Origin: Deltaproteobacteria bacterium
GTDB taxonomy: Bacteria; Desulfobacterota; Syntrophia; Syntrophales; UBA2185
NCBI GenBank assembly: GCA_026388545.1
Contig: JAPLJS010000104.1
Location: 1-59,834 of the forward strand
Direction of reading: 5' to 3'
Length of the DNA stretch: 59,834 bases
How positions within the stretch are numbered: position 1 is the first letter of the stretch; every line of letters starts with the position of its first letter. Below, in pieces: positions 1-9,428 of this stretch. A program made the translations under genes and the position numbers. The notes under the pieces are model-generated. The model did no database searches, had not been told where the DNA came from, and worked only from the letters and a program-made list of their open reading frames with translations.

Positions 1-49
1 TGCACGATATCCTTAATGTGTTGTATTTTAATAAGTTTGAGGAGGAAAA

Positions 50-1142
50 ATGATGTTGGCAGGACTTTCTGAAACCATTTGCGATTTAAAAAAGAGAATA
101 GACCATCTCGGAGAATGTCTTTGACGTCATTGAGAAGAATAATCAAATCAAAGATATGGAAAAAACTTCTCAGAATGAGAATTTCTGGAGTGAACAGGGA
201 AAAGCTCGCGAAACCCTCAAGAATAAGAACAAGCTGGAGATTATTGTCAATAACTGGAAAAAGCTTGAGCGCAATATCAATGATATAGAAATGTTGTATA
301 ATCTGGCTTGCGAGGAAAATGATGAAACAATGCTAGAAGAGATTGAAAAAGACACTGATAAGCTTAAATCATCTGTAAGGGATGAAGAGTTCAAACTGAT
401 GCTGGGTTCAGAGCAGGATCCTATGAATACTATCATGACAATTCATGCGGGTGCCGGCGGGACAGAAGCTCAGGATTGGGCGGAAATGCTCTTACGAATG
501 TATTTACGATGGGCGGAAAGGAAGGGATTTTCAACCAGCATTATTGATTATCAACCCGGAGATGAAGCCGGTGTCAAGAGCGTATCCATAACTATGGAAG
601 GCGGATATGCTTATGGTTATGCCAAGGCAGAAATCGGGATTCACAGGTTGGTGAGGATATCACCTTTCGATGCGGGTGCTCGCAGACATACTTCATTTGC
701 CTCCGTGTTTGTCTATCCTGAAGTTGATGATGAAATAGTTATAGAGGTTGATGAAAAAGATCTTCGCATAGATACGTATAGAGCTACCGGAGCAGGGGGA
801 CAGCATGTTAATAAGACAGATTCAGCAGTGAGAATTACCCATTTACCAACGGGCATCGTTGTACAATGCCAGAATGAACGATCTCAGCATAAGAATAAGG
901 CTATCGCAATGAAATTCTTGAAATCGCGGCTGTATGAAATGGAGCTTCAGGAACAAAAAAAGAAAATTGATGAAATGAACAAGGATAAGAAAGACATTGC
1001 ATGGGGAAGCCAGATTCGATCATATATCCTTCACCCCTATAAACTCGTTAAAGATCATCGAACAAACATGGAGATTGGCAATGTAAACAGGGTATTAGAT
1101 GGTGACATAGATGATCTTATTGAGGCATATCTGTTGACTTAA
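50..1142 (+). CDS. prfB: Peptide chain release factor 2 (programmed +1 frameshift)
   Basis: RF2 recognises UGA and UAA stop codons and triggers peptide release on the ribosome. The first reading frame starts at ATG 50 (or ATG 53, which lies better behind the Shine-Dalgarno sequence GAGGAGG at 39-45). It runs 24 codons to CTT TGA C, with TGA at 122-124. A +1 slip on CTT gives GAC and joins the long frame that ends at 1142, so the coding sequence is join(50..121,123..1142). A GGAG at 110-113 upstream of the slip site can act as the stimulatory internal Shine-Dalgarno. It sits 5 nt from CTT, against 3 nt in E. coli. The SPF tripeptide (codon-recognition loop) lies in RISPFDAGARR. The catalytic GGQ loop lies in GAGGQHVNKTDSAVR. 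The autoregulation is established for RF2. That this copy uses it is inferred from the exact slip sequence and the continuous homology across the junction. Confidence 0.95.
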
Positions 1143-1254
1143 TTAAACTGTATGTGGAAATTTTAAAATGTGGTATATGCGATCTGCCGTTCACAACTCG
1201 GTTACTAAAGTTGTTTGGATGTAAACATATACAAATAGAAAGGAGTCCATCGAG

Positions 1255-3186
1255 ATGTCGAGAGAAAGCTTTTTTCTCCTGTCAATTATAACCATGCTCT
1301 TTTTTTTCACTCAAATTAGTTTTATTGGTGATGCATATGGACAGACAATAACAGGAAAGGAAACATCCCGCAAAGCTATTACGGCCGAGAAATTAGCAGG
1401 CACTAATAATGTACAAAAGACGATAGATTTCACCGTTATTGAAGATCCCTCTAATCAAAAGCAAAAAGAACAGTCCATTAAAGACACATCATCGGAACTG
1501 AAAAACGCGTCTCCTTCAAATGGGATGTTGAAAGAGCAGAAAAGGGCAGAAAAGGGCAGGGATGTAATGGAAGAGGCTCTTGAATTGCTTAATGAGTCGA
1601 GAGCTTACTGGGTCAAGGACGATCTGGAAAATGCCCTGGACCTGCTCGATCAGGCTTATGCACTGATACTGGATACAAATGGAGAACCGGATATAGCTCG
1701 TCAAAAAGACGACATGCGTTTACTGATATCAAAGCAACTCCTTACGATTTACTCATCGAAGCATACAACTACAAATGGTCAAAGAAGTGAAATACCGCAT
1801 ATCGTCAACTCGGATATAGAGAAAGAAATCAGGCTCTTTCAAACAGTAGAGAAAGATTTTTTTATCCAGTCATACGGTCGTTCTGGCCTTTATCGTCCCA
1901 TTATTTTGAGGGAGTTAAAAAAAGCGGGGTTGCCTGAAGAGTTATCGTGGCTTCCCCTCGTTGAAAGTGGATTTAAAATTCACGCGTTATCCCGTGCGCG
2001 TGCCCTAGGTCTATGGCAATTTATTCCGTCCACAGGTTATAAATATGGACTGAACCGTGACGAATGGATTGATGAAAGAATGGATGTCGAAAAATCAACC
2101 AGGGCGGCCATAGATTATTTAAAGGAACTGCACGGTATGTTCGGTGATTGGCTAACAGTTCTGGCCGCATACAACTGTGGAGAAGGAAGGGTTCTTAAAG
2201 TTATATCAAGGCAACATATCAATTATTTTGATCGATTCTGGGACCTTTATCACCAACTTCCTTATGAGACGGCGCGTTATGTACCCCGTTTTTTAGCAAC
2301 TCTACAAATAATAAGAGATCCCAAAAAGTACGGTATTGATCTAAATGAAGGTTTTGATAAACAAGGCTCCTACCGCTATGAAACAGTAAAAACGCAGAAA
2401 TCCATGCGTTTACAGGATATTGCACATTACCTCGGAGCATCTGATGATATTCTTATTTCCCTTAATTCGGAACTAAGACAAAAAATCACACCTGACAAAG
2501 AATATAATCTCAAAGTGCCCCCGGAAATGGCCGAAAAATTTGCCAGGGTTGTAAATGAAATTCCAAAATGTGAAAAACCCCGCCAGGTATTTATCAATTA
2601 TAAGGCAAAACGTGGAGAAACCATCGTTTCAATCGCTCGGAAATTTAAAACGTCTGTAAGTGCGATTATGACCTATAATAACATATCCGGCAGAAAAAAG
2701 ATCAAGGCCGGTCAGCGGTTGGTTATACCTGTTCAGGGATCTAACTATGCAAAAGTTAAATCAACTCAAAGAACTGACAATGTAAATATTCAGACAAACG
2801 GAGAATTAAGCAAATACACGGTTAAAAAAGGCGATACACTGTCATCTGTTGCGAGGCGTTTTGATACTTCTGTTAATGAAATTAAAAGATTAAATAATTT
2901 TAAAAACAGAAAAACCCTCAAACCCGGTCAGGTCATCATGATTAGTTCCAGAAACGCGGAAAAGCAACAAAGCAACAGCGCCGATAAAGAAACTCCTAAA
3001 AAAGGGAGTAAGAAAGGCAAGGAGGTGGTTACGACTACCGTGTCAAAAAAATATACTGTTCAAAAGGGAGATAACTTGGACAAAATTGCGAAGAAAAATG
3101 GAGTAAGCCTTGATAAAATACTTGAAATCAATAAATTAGCCCGTGAAGATAACATACATCCGGGGCAGGTTATAATCGTGAAATAA
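1255..3186 (+). CDS. mltD: Membrane-bound lytic murein transglycosylase D-like, three LysM domains
   Basis: A 643-residue exported murein hydrolase that should cleave the MurNAc-GlcNAc bond to give 1,6-anhydro ends in the periplasm. A hydrophobic N-terminal signal or anchor (about residues 5-25) precedes a charged linker. The SLT catalytic domain carries LVESGF near residue 235, where the Glu is the catalytic acid, followed by ARALGLWQFIPSTGYKYGL and the AAYNCGEGRV motif typical of MltD. Three LysM peptidoglycan-binding repeats follow at about 445-490, 518-562 and 598-643; the last ends the protein with HPGQVIIVK. ATG 1255 has AAAGGAG about 11 nt upstream. It lies 112 nt after prfB on the same strand and meets ybeY tail to tail. 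E. coli MltD has two LysM domains, so three is slightly longer than usual. Confidence 0.93.
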   Translation: MSRESFFLLSIITMLFFFTQISFIGDAYGQTITGKETSRKAITAEKLAGTNNVQKTIDFTVIEDPSNQKQKEQSIKDTSSELKNASPSNGMLKEQKRAEKGRDVMEEALELLNESRAYWVKDDLENALDLLDQAYALILDTNGEPDIARQKDDMRLLISKQLLTIYSSKHTTTNGQRSEIPHIVNSDIEKEIRLFQTVEKDFFIQSYGRSGLYRPIILRELKKAGLPEELSWLPLVESGFKIHALSRARALGLWQFIPSTGYKYGLNRDEWIDERMDVEKSTRAAIDYLKELHGMFGDWLTVLAAYNCGEGRVLKVISRQHINYFDRFWDLYHQLPYETARYVPRFLATLQIIRDPKKYGIDLNEGFDKQGSYRYETVKTQKSMRLQDIAHYLGASDDILISLNSELRQKITPDKEYNLKVPPEMAEKFARVVNEIPKCEKPRQVFINYKAKRGETIVSIARKFKTSVSAIMTYNNISGRKKIKAGQRLVIPVQGSNYAKVKSTQRTDNVNIQTNGELSKYTVKKGDTLSSVARRFDTSVNEIKRLNNFKNRKTLKPGQVIMISSRNAEKQQSNSADKETPKKGSKKGKEVVTTTVSKKYTVQKGDNLDKIAKKNGVSLDKILEINKLAREDNIHPGQVIIVK

Positions 3187-3194
3187 TATCACTA

Positions 3195-3668
3195 TTATTC
3201 AATCTGATAACCTTTCAACATGGTGAAGAGTTCCTGTTCTTTTTCTTTCATTTTCTGTGCCTTATCTTTGCTTGTATTTTCATGGTTGTAATTAAGTAAA
3301 TGAAGGATACCATGAATCATAAGGAATTCCAGCTCATCATTGAATTCGATACCAGCTTCATCGGCATCTTTCATTGCTGTTTCCACAGAAATAACAATGT
3401 CACCGAGGATGTTAGGATTTATATTCCCAAATTCTCCTTCTGCAAGAGAGAAGCTGATAACATTCGTGGGATAATCCCGATTTAAATAACGGCTGTTAAT
3501 TTCTCTTATTTCATTGTCATCAACAAAAAGCAGGCTGATTTCTTTATCTTCACATTGAAGATAACTTAAAATTATATTCATTACTCGCCGTACATGCCGA
3601 AGATCAACGTTTATTGTTTTTTGCCTGTCTTCGATCAGTATTGACGTTGTTTTCTTTTTTGCTGCCAT
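3195..3668 (-). CDS. ybeY: Endoribonuclease YbeY, 16S rRNA maturation factor
   Basis: YbeY is a zinc-dependent endoribonuclease-like protein involved in 16S rRNA 3'-end maturation and ribosome quality control. The signature HGILHLLNYNH (about residues 119-129) supplies the three metal-binding His (H-x3-H-x5-H), and NVISFSLAEGE is the conserved upstream stretch. The length of 157 residues is normal. It lies downstream of phoH on the same strand, a pairing conserved in many bacteria. The 157-nt spacer holds no gene; in many relatives an HD-domain pgpH gene lies between the two and is absent here. Confidence 0.92.
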   Translation of the reverse strand: MAAKKKTTSILIEDRQKTINVDLRHVRRVMNIILSYLQCEDKEISLLFVDDNEIREINSRYLNRDYPTNVISFSLAEGEFGNINPNILGDIVISVETAMKDADEAGIEFNDELEFLMIHGILHLLNYNHENTSKDKAQKMKEKEQELFTMLKGYQIE

Positions 3669-3825
3669 TAAATTCTAGAATAACCGGTTCGGGATAATCA
3701 ATTCTTTGGTGGAAGATGCCAACTTTGGAATGCAATTTTTCTCGCAAAATCGGGTATTATACTTTTTTGATTTATTTTTGATTTAATAATTTTGAAGATG
3801 TGGGTTAGTTTGAGATTATTAAGTA

Positions 3826-4830
3826 TCATCTCGATAATTGTTTTTTACTTTTGCTCTTTGCTCGGTCAAGGTGATTATATGCCCTAATCACGTTCTGGAC
3901 AAGGGGATGCCTCACCACATCAATATCTGAGAAATGGACAAACTTGATCCCTTCTGTTTTTTTTAGGATTGTCTCCGCCTCTATAAGACCGGATATTTTA
4001 TCATGTGGGAGATCTATCTGTGTTATATCACCTGTAATGACGGCGTTTGACCCGAATCCCAATCTCGTTAGGAACATTTTCATCTGTTCAGAGGTCGTAT
4101 TCTGTGCTTCATCAAGGATAACAAACGAATCATTCAATGTTCTGCCTCGCATGAACGCAAGAGGAGCAACTTCAATGACACCTTTATGAATAAGAGCCGA
4201 CGCCTTATCAAAATCAATCATGTCAAAAAGTGCATCATACAGTGGCCTGAGATACGGGTTAACCTTTTCTGCAAGATCACCCGGTAAAAAGCCAAGTTTT
4301 TCACCGGCCTCAACGGCAGGTCTTGCCAACACAATACGATTAACCTTCTTTTCAAGCAAAGCAGAAACAGCCATTGCCATAGCAAGGTATGTTTTGCCTG
4401 TCCCTGCTGGACCAATAGCAAAAACTATATCGTATTTTCTGATTAGATCAATATAAAGTTTCTGAACTATGCTCTTGGGGGTAATTAAACGTTTTTTGGA
4501 AGAAATAAAAACGGTATCGAGAAATATCTGCTCAAGGTTTATTGTGTTATTACTGGAGAGTATCCTGTGGGCGTAATCGATATCGGCGGGAAAAATTGGA
4601 TATCCCTTCTCTAATAACGAATAGAGTTGAACAATAAGATTATGTACAAGATCTACTGAAATCTTTTCTCCGGTGATGGATAAGCTATTTCCATGTATAA
4701 CTAACTTAACCGGCACCAATTTTTCAATTAGTTTTATATTCCTGTCGTGTTCTCCGAAAAGGCTTTTCAGGAGATTGTTGTCCGTAAAATTTATCTTGTT
4801 AACCGCAATGAAATCGGGGCTTCTCTTCAA
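3826..4830 (-). CDS. phoH: PhoH family ATPase (YbeZ-like)
   Basis: A P-loop ATPase of the PhoH/YbeZ family, 334 residues, probably working with YbeY in RNA metabolism. Walker A is GPAGTGKT (about 140-147), Walker B is FVILDEAQNTT, and GFGSNAVITGDITQIDLP is the sensor-like motif typical of PhoH. The N-terminal 130 residues match the family's usual leader domain. It is transcribed with ybeY and lies 106 nt downstream of the M20 hydrolase gene on the same strand. The biochemical role of PhoH proteins is poorly settled; the call is by family. Confidence 0.92.
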   Translation of the reverse strand: MKRSPDFIAVNKINFTDNNLLKSLFGEHDRNIKLIEKLVPVKLVIHGNSLSITGEKISVDLVHNLIVQLYSLLEKGYPIFPADIDYAHRILSSNNTINLEQIFLDTVFISSKKRLITPKSIVQKLYIDLIRKYDIVFAIGPAGTGKTYLAMAMAVSALLEKKVNRIVLARPAVEAGEKLGFLPGDLAEKVNPYLRPLYDALFDMIDFDKASALIHKGVIEVAPLAFMRGRTLNDSFVILDEAQNTTSEQMKMFLTRLGFGSNAVITGDITQIDLPHDKISGLIEAETILKKTEGIKFVHFSDIDVVRHPLVQNVIRAYNHLDRAKSKSKKQLSR

Positions 4831-4936
4831 GTAAATATAGGACCTCGTTATAAACTAGCGGGTAATGGTAGATATTGTTTTCTTTATATTAACTATTTTC
4901 TGCTACAATGCTATCATGCACGATTTCTGATTGCAA

Positions 4937-6199
4937 CTATTTTTGCCTCGTCAAAATCTCCTTTTGCAAAAACAGGTGAGCATATACTTTGGCATTTCCA
5001 ATCATATTGGAAATAAGGCAGTTTTCGTTTGTCTGATGGGCAGTATGATTAACCTTGGACCATACAGCAGCAGGGTAGCTGTTTTTACGAAAAACAGCGG
5101 CAATAGTCCCTGCGCCTATCCCCTGTGGTTTAGCATGAACATTATAAACGTGCTTAACGGCTTCCTGAAGGGCTATGACAACAGGGGCGTCATGTGGAGT
5201 CGGAGGAGGTGCCTGAACTTCCTGAATAGTCCTTATTTCAATGGTAACATCGAATTTCCTTTCAATTTCATGAGCCATTTTCCTTATTTCATGAAATACA
5301 TCAGATAAACGGTACTGGGGAAGGATTCTGCTGTCCATATAGAATATATCTTCTCCGGGAATAGTATTGATGTTGGGGACATTGGGATCTTTTTTTGATG
5401 GTTGAAAAGTACTTGTCGGGGGCTGATAAAAAGGATCAGATGCATTAAATACATGATGAAGGTTATTTAAAGAAACCACAAGATGAGAAGCAGCTTGAAA
5501 TGCGTTTTTCCCAAGGTCAGGTCTGCTGGCATGACACTGTTTTCCAATGGTTCTGAAACAAAGCCAGCAGATACTTTTTTCCGCTATCTCGATCATTGTA
5601 CCATTTTTATTTCCCGAATCAGGAATCACTATAATATCTGTTTTTTGAAAAGGATTTTTTTCATTTTCCAAAACATATGATAAACCAAAACTGCTTGCTG
5701 TTTCCTCATCGGCAACAAAAGCCAGGCCTACTGAACATTCCGGTACCATACCTTCATCTAAAAAAGCTTTTACCGCAAATATTGATGCTACCATATCCTG
5801 CTGATTGTCTTCCGTACCTCTCCCGAATAATTTCCCGTCCTTTATATAACAATGGAAGGGGTCTTCATCCCATAATCCCATTTCTCCCGGTGGCACAACA
5901 TCGGTATGTGTCAGAATCCAAACAGTATTTTGTGTATTTTTACCGGGTATTGTTACGATGATATTCGGACGGATGCCCGAGGAAACCCTTCCATCAGGGG
6001 CGTTAATATCAATGATGTTCTTAAAGTCCATCTTGTCGAGACTGGATAAAATATACTGCACCTTATTATATTCACCATCCCCACCATTATCCGGAGAGAT
6101 GGCAGGAATAGCTGTGAGGCCAATTTGCATTCTCACCATGTCGTCTTTATAGGTATCGATACGTCTGGCAATATTTTCGTAAGCCGTTGTATCAATCAT
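4937..6199 (-). CDS. M20 family metallo-hydrolase (ArgE/DapE-like)
   Basis: A cytosolic zinc aminoacylase or peptidase of the M20 family, 420 residues, substrate unknown. HTDVVP (first metal His plus Asp), GRGTEDNQQD (bridging Asp) and VADEETAS (catalytic Glu-Glu) are the classical M20 signatures. HTAHQTNENC near the C-terminus supplies the last metal His. The middle third (FRTIGKQCHASRPD onward) is the lid or dimerisation domain. Its start codon overlaps the end of the upstream M16 gene by 4 nt (ATGA), so the three peptidase genes are translationally coupled. ArgE, DapE and dipeptidase functions cannot be separated from the sequence; linkage to proteases suggests peptide turnover. Confidence 0.87.
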   Translation of the reverse strand: MIDTTAYENIARRIDTYKDDMVRMQIGLTAIPAISPDNGGDGEYNKVQYILSSLDKMDFKNIIDINAPDGRVSSGIRPNIIVTIPGKNTQNTVWILTHTDVVPPGEMGLWDEDPFHCYIKDGKLFGRGTEDNQQDMVASIFAVKAFLDEGMVPECSVGLAFVADEETASSFGLSYVLENEKNPFQKTDIIVIPDSGNKNGTMIEIAEKSICWLCFRTIGKQCHASRPDLGKNAFQAASHLVVSLNNLHHVFNASDPFYQPPTSTFQPSKKDPNVPNINTIPGEDIFYMDSRILPQYRLSDVFHEIRKMAHEIERKFDVTIEIRTIQEVQAPPPTPHDAPVVIALQEAVKHVYNVHAKPQGIGAGTIAAVFRKNSYPAAVWSKVNHTAHQTNENCLISNMIGNAKVYAHLFLQKEILTRQK

Positions 6200-7620
6200 A
6201 GTATCCTTTCTATTTTTATGACATTTCCAAAGGTGGAAATCAATTGATTATAAGTACTTTCGTTCCCCACAACGAGGGTTACAGTTTCATCCGGTGATAA
6301 ATATTTAATGGCTACTTTTTTCAGATCTTCTGCCTGAATCTTTGCGATCTTGTCTCTGTACGTTGTAAGATAATCTGTTGGCAGTTTTTCATATTCAATC
6401 ATTAACTGCTGATAAGCAATCTGTTCTGCCGATATAAAAGAGAAAATAAAGTTGTTATTGATGGATTTTTTCGCCCATTCAAGTTCGTTTTTATCTACTT
6501 CATTTGTTCTTACATCTTTTATGATTGAACGGATTATTGAAATCACTTTGGCAGTTGATTCGGACCTTGTCATAGCATAAGCCCCAAAAACCCCGTATTC
6601 ATTCTTCTTAGAATAAAAACTTCCGGTACTGTATGCAAGGCCCAGGTTATTTCTTACTTCCTGAAATATGTGTGACCTGAAACCGCCACTACCAACAATA
6701 AAATCAAGTACATCAAATGGATATGCCTCTGGCTCTTTTTTGCCTGGTGCAAATTGACCAGAGATAATTATAGATTGAGGAATATCTTTGAATAAAAAAT
6801 AGATTTGCCCTTTCTGTTTTAGGGGTATGGGTGAAATATCGTGATATTTTTTCGATACATTCCACGCTCCAAGATACTGCCTGATTTTAGCGATAGCCTC
6901 TTCTTTTGAAATATCTCCGGAAATCGCTATCATAATGTTTTCGGGATAAAAGAATCTTTTGTAAAATTGGTTCAGATCATCTCTTTTAATGCTATTAACA
7001 GATGTGATTGAAGGAAATCTCCCTGCTGGATTATTGTGGTACAGGAGTTTTTTAAATTCCAAGAAAGCCAGTTTTTGGGGATCATCAGCAATTCTTCTGA
7101 GTTCCTCATTTTTTAAATTTTTTGTCAGTTTCAGTTTGTTTTCTTCAAATAAAGGATTTGTAAGTATCTGAGAAAAGATATTAAGTCCTTCATCCAAATC
7201 TTTTTTTAGAATGGAAAGATTGAACGACCCTGACTCTCGGTTCATTGAAACCGTAAGAGTACCGGCAATAAATTCTAATGCATCATCGATGGCGTCACCG
7301 GACAAGGCAAGAGTGCCTCCGGTTTTCATTACCGTGCCCATTATGTCGGCAAGACCTTCTTTTCCAAGGGGATCATGATTGGAACCGGTTCTGATAACGG
7401 CAGATATATTCAACAGTGGGAGTTCATGATCTTCAAATATATAGAGAATGATACCATTATCAAGGACTACCCTTTGTGCCTGTGGCGGACTGAAATCGAT
7501 CGGTTGATTCTGAAGGTTATCGGGATTGGTAAGAGGAATACGTGAAGTTACCGTAGCATAAACAGCAGTGCTCAACAATAGATTCAATAATAAAACCGAC
7601 AATAAAATACGTTGCTTCAT
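6196..7620 (-). CDS. M16 family peptidase-like protein, non-catalytic partner
   Basis: A 474-residue protein with an N-terminal signal peptide (about residues 1-22) and the two-lobed M16B fold. At the place where active members have HxxEH this copy reads GLADIMGTVMKTGG, so the zinc ligands and catalytic Glu are gone. It retains the later R/Y region (GSGGFRSHIFQEVRNNLGLAYSTGS) used to clamp substrate. The adjacent gene encodes an M16 protein with intact HLLEH. In such pairs the inactive subunit typically completes a heterodimeric chamber, as in mitochondrial processing peptidase. Both are predicted to act in the periplasm. The gap between the two genes is 9 nt. Confidence 0.9.
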   Translation of the reverse strand: MKQRILLSVLLLNLLLSTAVYATVTSRIPLTNPDNLQNQPIDFSPPQAQRVVLDNGIILYIFEDHELPLLNISAVIRTGSNHDPLGKEGLADIMGTVMKTGGTLALSGDAIDDALEFIAGTLTVSMNRESGSFNLSILKKDLDEGLNIFSQILTNPLFEENKLKLTKNLKNEELRRIADDPQKLAFLEFKKLLYHNNPAGRFPSITSVNSIKRDDLNQFYKRFFYPENIMIAISGDISKEEAIAKIRQYLGAWNVSKKYHDISPIPLKQKGQIYFLFKDIPQSIIISGQFAPGKKEPEAYPFDVLDFIVGSGGFRSHIFQEVRNNLGLAYSTGSFYSKKNEYGVFGAYAMTRSESTAKVISIIRSIIKDVRTNEVDKNELEWAKKSINNNFIFSFISAEQIAYQQLMIEYEKLPTDYLTTYRDKIAKIQAEDLKKVAIKYLSPDETVTLVVGNESTYNQLISTFGNVIKIERIL

Positions 7621-7629
7621 CGTTTAATA

Positions 7630-9138
7630 TCATTTCTTCTTAACAATATTTGCCACCGTCCTGTTTTCAGGGATCATATATTTTCTTGATACACTCATGA
7701 TGTCCTCAGGTGTAATCTTTTCAATTACTTTAATGTGATTTGTGATATATCGATAATCCCCGACAAGGATTTCAAAATAGGAAAGCATATTTGCGAGTCC
7801 TGAATTAGACTCCAGATTTCTTAAAAAATCAGCCTTGAGTTGATTCTTCGCCTTTTCTAATTCTCTGTGAGAAATCGCTATTGTTTTGATTTTTTCAATT
7901 TCTTCATAGATAGCCAACTCCACCTCGGCGTTGGTATGCGGATGGCGCGGTTTTGCAAATATTATGAAAAGATTCGGGTATTTTGCCCCCGGTACGCCGT
8001 TGTTTGTATGTATACTTTCGGCAAGGGTCTTTTTCTCAACAAGTGATTTATAGAATCTCGATGTCCTTCCCTTGGAAAGGATACATTCTATCATATCAAA
8101 TACATAGTCATCAAAATCGGGTATCGTCGGTTTATGATAACCCAGAATCATCTGAGGATTAGCATCAGATGAAATATTGAAACGACGTTCGCCTTTTTGT
8201 GAAGGTTCCTCTGTAACAGGTGATGGATTTAAATTACGGCTAGGGATAGAACCGAAGTATTTCTTGATAATTATGAGGGTTTTTACTGGATCAATATCTC
8301 CTACAATTGCAATGACAGTGTTGTTCGGTGCATGGTATTTTTTAAAAAAAGCCTCCATGTATTCGAGGCTCAAAAATCTCATGTCCGAGCTCCAGCCCAG
8401 TATCGGTCTTCTATACGGATGGGCAATATATGCTGTAGCTAGGAACTGTTCATATAACTGGCCCTCAGGATCAGATTCAACCCTCTGTTTTCGTTCTTCC
8501 ATGACCACATTTCGTTCAGAATAGAATCCGCGAAAGACAGGGTTTGTCATTCTATCTGCTTCGATTCTGGCCCAAAGTTCAATTTTATTAGAGGGAAGGC
8601 TGACATGATACGTTGTCATATCCTGTCCCGTGGATGCATTCATATCATCTGCTCCATTTTCTGTGTAGAGCCTGTCAATTTCGTTTTCCACAAATAATTC
8701 TTTATGTTTTTGCTGTAATATCTCTACCTGTTTGGTTAGCGATTCAATAAGCTTTGCATCGGCACGGTTCCCTTTCATTATCTCAGTATCAAGATTTTTC
8801 CCTGTTTTAGCAATCAGTCTGAGAATTTTATCTTCCTTATTGTAATTTTTCGTGCCTAATGTTTTTGTTCCCTTAAACATCATGTGTTCTAAAAGATGAG
8901 CCGTACCGGTTCTGCCATTATCTTCATCAACGGCACCCACACAATGCCGTATGTAAAAGGAAACGGTAGGGCTTAAATGCCTCTCTACCATGAGAATTTT
9001 CAAACCGTTTTGTAGTGTATATGACGTAACCCTCTTCTCCAGTTCATATGAAAATCCCACTGACGGTATACTGGTAAAAAGAAGTATTGATACAATTATA
9101 CATATCAATACCCCCTCATATTTATTTTCCATTTTCAT
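7630..9138 (-). CDS. M16 family zinc protease, catalytic subunit
   Basis: A 502-residue exported zinc metallopeptidase of the pitrilysin-like M16B family. A hydrophobic stretch at about residues 8-27 acts as a signal peptide. The inverted zinc motif HLLEH is at residues 81-85, and the third zinc ligand Glu lies in the ELWARIEADRM helix. Between them is a charged insertion (LRLIAKTGKNLDTEI onward) before NASTGQDMTTYH. It is longer than in mitochondrial processing peptidase beta. It is the probable active partner of the degenerate M16 subunit encoded 9 nt downstream. Its start overlaps the end of a small membrane protein gene by 17 nt. Confidence 0.92.
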   Translation of the reverse strand: MKMENKYEGVLICIIVSILLFTSIPSVGFSYELEKRVTSYTLQNGLKILMVERHLSPTVSFYIRHCVGAVDEDNGRTGTAHLLEHMMFKGTKTLGTKNYNKEDKILRLIAKTGKNLDTEIMKGNRADAKLIESLTKQVEILQQKHKELFVENEIDRLYTENGADDMNASTGQDMTTYHVSLPSNKIELWARIEADRMTNPVFRGFYSERNVVMEERKQRVESDPEGQLYEQFLATAYIAHPYRRPILGWSSDMRFLSLEYMEAFFKKYHAPNNTVIAIVGDIDPVKTLIIIKKYFGSIPSRNLNPSPVTEEPSQKGERRFNISSDANPQMILGYHKPTIPDFDDYVFDMIECILSKGRTSRFYKSLVEKKTLAESIHTNNGVPGAKYPNLFIIFAKPRHPHTNAEVELAIYEEIEKIKTIAISHRELEKAKNQLKADFLRNLESNSGLANMLSYFEILVGDYRYITNHIKVIEKITPEDIMSVSRKYMIPENRTVANIVKKK

Positions 9139-9361
9139 CCATCTTTTGGAGTTTCAGTATTGCTTTTATACGAAAGGAAGGATAAATTATTCCTACAATA
9201 CTGATCAGAATTATCAGGCTTGATGAGAAAAAACACATAATAAACTCAAGCGGATTTTTCATGCTATATGATGAAATAAGTGCTTGGATGCCAAACAGCA
9301 AAAATAATAACGAAAATAATGCGATAAAGATGTTCTTTCCCCACCAAAACCATGAACCCAT
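9122..9361 (-). CDS. Small two-helix membrane protein
   Basis: A 79-residue protein with two hydrophobic segments (about residues 9-30 and 40-63) and a short basic C-terminal tail. The family is not recognised. It overlaps the start of the M16 protease gene by 17 nt on the same strand, which suggests translational coupling and a real gene rather than a chance frame. No function can be assigned. Confidence 0.55.
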   Translation of the reverse strand: MGSWFWWGKNIFIALFSLLFLLFGIQALISSYSMKNPLEFIMCFFSSSLIILISIVGIIYPSFRIKAILKLQKMDENGK

Positions 9362-9428
9362 AAAACTTATTCTTTCATAACATATTCAAAATGTAATCAA
9401 ATAGTATATACGATCATCATTTGTAATT

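Noticed and set aside
1154-1290. A GTG-started Cys-rich frame (EILKCGICDLPF...) between prfB and mltD that resembles a zinc ribbon
   Set aside because: It overlaps the mltD start in another frame, lacks a ribosome-binding site and has no firm family match.
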